NCBI GenBank assembly: GCA_020528935.1
Contig: JAJDFU010000613.1
Location: forward strand, 1 to 9,017
Direction of reading: 5' to 3'
DNA length: 9,017 bases
From: Saprospiraceae bacterium
Lineage (GTDB): Bacteria > Bacteroidota > Bacteroidia > Chitinophagales > Saprospiraceae
Part shown: piece after piece, positions 6,535-9,017 of the stretch
Numbering within the stretch: the first letter of the stretch is position 1
Layout: each line of letters begins with the position of its first letter
Program-made: the position numbers and the translations under genes
Notes under the pieces: generated by a model
Told to the model about the DNA's origin: nothing
The model's database searches: none
What the model saw: only the letters and a program-made list of their open reading frames with translations

Positions 6535-6556
6535 GTTCTGATCAACTGATCAGAAC
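6535..6556 (-). terminator. 22-bp palindrome overlapping the hpf stop; possible terminator
   Basis: GTTCTGATCA (6535-6544), AC, then TGATCAGAAC (6547-6556) is a perfect 10-base inverted repeat; as a hairpin it forms 9 pairs with loop AACT. The hpf stop codon (TGA, 6552-6550 on the minus strand) lies within the right arm. On the minus strand a T5 run occurs 11 nt beyond the palindrome (6523-6519), farther than in a canonical intrinsic terminator. It could instead be a protein-binding site or a 3' stabilising hairpin. Confidence 0.4.
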
Positions 6557-6852
6557 GTGGAAATTTGCTCCTTGAATTTAAGCAGTAGTTTCCGCATCTT
6601 ATCTGCGGAAACGGCCAATGCCTTTTCGTAGCTGTCGCCGTGACCTTCGGAAAAGAGTATTTGGCCGGGTACGTCCATTTTGATCTCTACCGTTTTGTCC
6701 TTTTCCGGCAGTTCGCGGTTGGCGCCGTCCTTAAAGTAAACATCTACGGTGGTTATACGATCGTAAAAGGTATTTAGCTTGTCGATTTTCTGCTGGGTGA
6801 GTTCCTGCAGTTTTTCGCTTATAGAAAAAGAGGCATGCACGTTTACATTCAT
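6550..6852 (-). CDS. hpf: Short ribosome hibernation promoting factor (HPF/RaiA family)
   Basis: Binds the 30S decoding region and keeps ribosomes inactive in slow growth or stress; cytoplasmic. From the ATG at 6852 it is 100 residues, the usual short HPF length, with no C-terminal extension of the long HPF type. The pattern fits the family: MNVNVHASFSISEKLQE as first strand and helix, QQKIDKLNTFYDRI, the strand VDVYFKDG, VEIKMDVPGQILFSEGHGDS, and the C-terminal helix SYEKALAVSADKMRKLLLKFKEQ. An in-frame TTG at 6873 would add seven residues, but it sits only 3 nt after the putative -7 element and would extend past the family N-terminus. I therefore chose the ATG, which has a weak GGA about 8 nt upstream. 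It shares a 56-bp region with the divergent gene to the right. Confidence 0.9.
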   Translation of the reverse strand: MNVNVHASFSISEKLQELTQQKIDKLNTFYDRITTVDVYFKDGANRELPEKDKTVEIKMDVPGQILFSEGHGDSYEKALAVSADKMRKLLLKFKEQISTF

Positions 6853-6876
6853 GATTTCCAGTTTTGCGTTCAAGGC

Positions 6877-6884
6877 TAAAGTAA
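6877..6884 (-). promoter_or_regulatory. Putative -7 element for hpf
   Basis: On the minus strand TTACTTTA (6884-6877) resembles TAnnTTTG with two differences and lies 24 nt before the hpf ATG. Its surroundings (CTTTAGCC) are the same as at the enoyl-CoA hydratase promoter. It overlaps the element proposed for the divergent gene at 6882-6889, which would make the two promoters compete for polymerase. Confidence 0.35.
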
Positions 6885-6889
6885 GTTTC
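6882..6889 (+). promoter_or_regulatory. Putative -7 element for the duplicated-domain secreted protein
   Basis: TAAGTTTC at 6882-6889 matches TAnnTTTG except the last base and ends 19 nt before the ATG at 6909. A TTTG at 6863-6866 lies 15 nt upstream, shorter than the usual spacing of about 19 nt, so it is weak as a -33 element. It overlaps the proposed hpf element on the other strand. Confidence 0.28.
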
Positions 6890-6908
6890 TCATAAGGTAC
6901 GAAAAGTG

Positions 6909-8156
6909 ATGCTTATTAATGAGGGGTTTGACAAATGTCATCTGACGGTTGGTTTGCGAAAATGCTGGCTGTGGGCGTTGCTCCTGGGGGGCGTACCGGC
7001 TGCAGTATCGGGACAGGAGATCTCCGGGCACTGGGTGGGCTACCTCACCCAGTCCGGCAAGACCGATACTTTCCGCTACGAACTGTACCTGAGCCGGGAA
7101 GGCGATGCCGTGAGCGGCCTGTCGCGGTCTGTGGATCCGGAGGGCGCGCTGGCCGAATTTTCGGTTTCGGGCGTCTGGAAGGACGGTCAGCTCAAACTGC
7201 AGGAAGTGGCTCAGCTCAAGCCGGAGGCGCCCAGGTGGTGCCGCAAGTTTGCCGTATTGGAGCTGGAGCGCTCGCAATACCGCTGGCAACTGCGAGGGCC
7301 GTGGCAGGCCGACGGTTGCCGGCCCGGAGAGGTCGTGCTGCAGTTGGAGTCCTTTACCGGGCGGGAGCAGGCGCCGCTGCCGTTCTCCAGGACCGGAGCC
7401 TGGAAGGGCGTGCTGCAGCAGTCGGATCGCACCTACGGCTTTTACTTCGAGTTGCACCTGGCGGAAGAGGGCCGGGGAACGTCCTACATTGTGAGTGAGG
7501 GCAACGGGGGCTGGGCCCGGCATGCGCTGGAGTGGCATTGGACTGCCGAGGACAGCAGCATTCATTTTCAGGAAGCCGCCGTATCCGAAAAATCGGATGC
7601 GCAATGGCCCTGGTGCATCAAAAAAGGTCGCCTGCGCATGCAGCGCGCCTCCGGCAAATACCTGCTGGAAGGACCCTGGCAGGGCTTTGTCGAAGGGCAT
7701 TCACCGCAGCAGGGCGCCTGTGCACCGGGCCGCCTGCGTTTGGAAAAGCCGATACTCACCGAGCCCGTCAGCCGGGAGATCGCCGAAAAAGCGGCCGAGT
7801 ACCAGTCGAAGACCAGGCGCTCCGTCAATGTACAGCGCATATTGGATGTGCGTTCTCAAACCATCCGGATAAAGGTGTGGGACAACGGCATTACCGACGG
7901 CGATGTGCTCAGCCTGTTCCTCAACGGACGGCAGATCCTGGACGAGTACCGGGTCAACAAACAGCGCTACGCCATACCGGTCGAGCTCCAAAGGGGGGAG
8001 AACATGCTGGTACTGCACGCCATTGACCTAGGCAATATCACACCCAACACGGTTGCGGTGGCCGTGGACGACGGGCATCAGGAGCAGACCATCATCCTGA
8101 GTTCCAACCTGGACGAAAGCGGCGGAGTGATGATCCGATACTTCGAATTCCACTAA
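6909..8156 (+). CDS. Exported protein with two tandem cysteine-containing beta-rich domains and a C-terminal beta-sandwich-like domain
   Basis: I do not recognise the function. The product is 415 residues from the ATG at 6909; a GTG directly before it (6906) is possible. A signal peptide (LRKCWLWALLLGGVPAAVSG) ends near residue 35, after an unusually long N-region; a TTG at 6954 (residue 16) would shorten that region. Two homologous units follow. Unit 1 (about 38-148) runs from GHWVGYLTQSGKT through PRWCRKF to GPWQADGCRPGEVVLQL. Unit 2 (about 162-280) runs from GAWKGVLQQSDRT through WPWCIKKG to GPWQGFVEG and ACAPGRLRLE. Each has one Cys after a Trp (C111, C236) and one before Pro-Gly (C137, C271), suggesting a disulfide per unit. 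The last 100 residues (IRIKVWDNGITDGDVLSLFLNG to MIRYFEF) resemble a beta-sandwich seen at the ends of other Bacteroidota secreted proteins. The neighbour is a convergent hydrolase-like gene. Confidence 0.82.
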   Translation: MLINEGFDKCHLTVGLRKCWLWALLLGGVPAAVSGQEISGHWVGYLTQSGKTDTFRYELYLSREGDAVSGLSRSVDPEGALAEFSVSGVWKDGQLKLQEVAQLKPEAPRWCRKFAVLELERSQYRWQLRGPWQADGCRPGEVVLQLESFTGREQAPLPFSRTGAWKGVLQQSDRTYGFYFELHLAEEGRGTSYIVSEGNGGWARHALEWHWTAEDSSIHFQEAAVSEKSDAQWPWCIKKGRLRMQRASGKYLLEGPWQGFVEGHSPQQGACAPGRLRLEKPILTEPVSREIAEKAAEYQSKTRRSVNVQRILDVRSQTIRIKVWDNGITDGDVLSLFLNGRQILDEYRVNKQRYAIPVELQRGENMLVLHAIDLGNITPNTVAVAVDDGHQEQTIILSSNLDESGGVMIRYFEFH

Positions 8157-9017
8157 ACGGCAGCCGGGCTCATCTGGAAGGAACCGCGATTGTTGGAAAT
8201 GATGCCCTGCTGAAGGTATTTCTGCGTGACCTGAGCGCGCTCCCGCGCCTTGGTCATGGGGCCGGCACTGCCGCTGGAGTACGTCACCCGTATGTCCAGA
8301 TAGGCATTGATCACCTGGTTTTCCTCCGCCGTGCCCCACTGCGTGGGGTTCATCAGGCCGGTGCGCTGCATGGCCTGTTCCACGCAGGGTTTCACGTAGG
8401 CCGGCCGGTTTACGTGATTGTCCAGGAGGAGGGCTACGCCGTACTCAGAGGTGATGATCTGCGAGATCGGCATGCCGTTGATGGCATAGCTGGAGCTGGT
8501 GCTCCAGTAGAAGTCCTTGAGCCGGGCCAGGGCGTGTTCGATCTGGGAGACCTGCACGTCGGCGCTCTGACCGGCTTTCCAGAAGTAGAAGGCCCATTCC
8601 GGCTTGCGAAATTGTTCTTTTTGGGAGGTGCTGCTGATCGGCGTTCCGTTCAGGGTGAGCAGTCCCGTTTTATCATTGGTGGACGAATGAATGTCGAGTC
8701 CCTTGGACTGGAAGTAGGTGCGGAAGGAGTTGGGGAAATTGTTTTTCACCTTTTTGAGCATGGCGGGCAGTTCGCCTTCCCCATCCGTGTAGCCCAACGT
8801 CCATTGGAAGATGCCGTAGCTGAAGAAGGCGCGGTCGTAGGAGTTGATCGCATCCAGCTTGCCTTCGTTTTCACTCACGGAGATCATGACATTACCTGCC
8901 GAATTGGTCAGTCCGATCTGTTGCATGAGCGCCCGGTTGCTCTTCACGCACTGCTCGATGGTGCGCGTGCCCCAGTAGGCATAACCGCCGTCGCGCTTGA
9001 CCAGGCGCACTTCCGAC
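8153..9017 (-). CDS. Putative lysozyme/transglycosylase-like protein (partial, N-terminus beyond right edge)
   Basis: The reading frame is open from the right edge to the TAG at 8155-8153, giving 287 visible residues. A GTG at 9010 is in frame, but the frame continues upstream (SEV before RLVKRDGG), so the true start is probably outside the window. The best clue is SENEGKLDAINSYDRAFFSYGIFQW (visible residues 48-72): a Glu in Asn-Glu-Gly (E51), then Ser-x-Gly-x-x-Gln 15-20 residues later. That is the spacing of the catalytic Glu and the S-x-G-x-x-Q block in lysozyme-fold transglycosylases and related glycosidases. Later features are DFYWSTSSSYAINGMPISQIITSEYGVALLLDNHVNRP and a C-terminal block with ARERAQVTQKYLQQG ending in RGSFQMSP. 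Peptidoglycan or another glycan could be the substrate; a chitosanase-like or phage/injection-system role is also possible. Export cannot be judged without the N-terminus. Confidence 0.6.
   Translation of the reverse strand, partial: SEVRLVKRDGGYAYWGTRTIEQCVKSNRALMQQIGLTNSAGNVMISVSENEGKLDAINSYDRAFFSYGIFQWTLGYTDGEGELPAMLKKVKNNFPNSFRTYFQSKGLDIHSSTNDKTGLLTLNGTPISSTSQKEQFRKPEWAFYFWKAGQSADVQVSQIEHALARLKDFYWSTSSSYAINGMPISQIITSEYGVALLLDNHVNRPAYVKPCVEQAMQRTGLMNPTQWGTAEENQVINAYLDIRVTYSSGSAGPMTKARERAQVTQKYLQQGIISNNRGSFQMSPAAV

Larger units (their letters stand above)
6303..6549. other. Intergenic stretch with several hairpins, no supported gene
   Basis: This 247-bp gap separates the convergent enoyl-CoA hydratase and hpf genes. 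It holds a near-repeat (GTGACCGAAA at 6299-6308, crossing the hydratase stop, and again at 6357-6366), two perfect short hairpins (6384-6404 and 6424-6440), a small GCTG/CAGC hairpin with an A5 loop (6515-6527), and a 12-base near-repeat AACAGCCGCTTG / AACAGCGGCTTG (6462-6473 and 6522-6533). A 79-codon plus-strand frame (6336-6575) spans most of it and enters hpf. I see no known domain, promoter or ribosome binding site for that frame, so it is not called as a gene. Confidence 0.45.

Noticed and set aside
6336..6575. 79-codon plus-strand frame in the hydratase-hpf gap
   Set aside because: No promoter, no ribosome binding site and no known domain; it runs through two hairpins and into the hpf coding end. 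Kept only as part of the finding on this gap.
6853..6873. TTG start for hpf adding seven residues
   Set aside because: It lies only 3 nt after the putative -7 element and extends beyond the family N-terminus; the ATG at 6852 fits better.
6927..6956. TTTG, 18 nt, TTGGTTTG as a promoter inside the start of the secreted protein gene
   Set aside because: It resembles -33/-7 spacing, but the next ATG (6962) is out of frame with the signal peptide and domains. Only a TTG start at 6954 would be in frame, and that lies inside the element.
1..9017. Mobile elements, CRISPR arrays, tRNA or rRNA genes
   Set aside because: I looked for transposase or integrase motifs, regularly spaced repeats and tRNA T-arm sequences and saw none; the near-repeats at 6299-6533 are only 10-12 bases long and irregularly spaced.

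Overview
The window looks like a GC-rich chromosome segment from a member of the Bacteroidota, possibly Saprospiria-like. Three things suggest this. The protein families match: a pyruvate dehydrogenase E2 with a MAEVIRMPRMSDTM-type start, a short HPF, and a GT2-sugar-transferase fusion typical of the phylum. Several start codons are preceded 5-24 nt upstream by TAnnTTTG/A-like -7 elements. Shine-Dalgarno sequences are mostly absent. I see no tRNA, rRNA, CRISPR array, integrase or transposase, so this is mainly ordinary chromosomal DNA with a few odd spots.

Layout, left to right. (1) 1-1297, minus: dihydrolipoamide acetyltransferase (PDH E2), running off the left edge just before its C-terminus. 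(2) 1298-1438: divergent promoter region. (3) 1439-4080, plus: a two-gene operon, recR followed after 2 bp by a 674-residue membrane glycosyltransferase fusion. (4) 4081-4316: convergent gap with an imperfect inverted repeat. (5) 4317-5216, minus: a secreted TolB/WD40-like beta-propeller protein. (6) 5244-5477, plus: a decayed chorismate mutase fragment between two divergent promoters. (7) 5520-6302, plus: an enoyl-CoA hydratase/crotonase. (8) 6303-6549: non-coding stretch rich in hairpins. (9) 6550-6852, minus: a short ribosome hibernation promoting factor, whose stop codon lies inside a 22-bp palindrome. (10) 6909-8156, plus: an exported protein with two tandem copies of an unrecognised cysteine-containing beta-rich domain and a C-terminal beta-sandwich-like domain. 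(11) 8153-9017, minus: a partial gene with a lysozyme/transglycosylase-like catalytic pattern, whose stop codon overlaps the stop of the preceding gene.

The genes do not form one pathway. They are housekeeping functions (central metabolism, recombination repair, ribosome hibernation, acyl-CoA metabolism) interleaved with envelope-related ones (glycan synthesis, secreted propeller, exported duplicated-domain protein, putative wall hydrolase). The points most worth a second look are the chorismate mutase remnant, the altered catalytic motif and codon usage in the last visible part of E2, the duplicated-domain secreted protein paired tail to tail with the hydrolase-like gene, and the structured intergenic DNA around 6303-6556. 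I found no convincing new multi-gene system.
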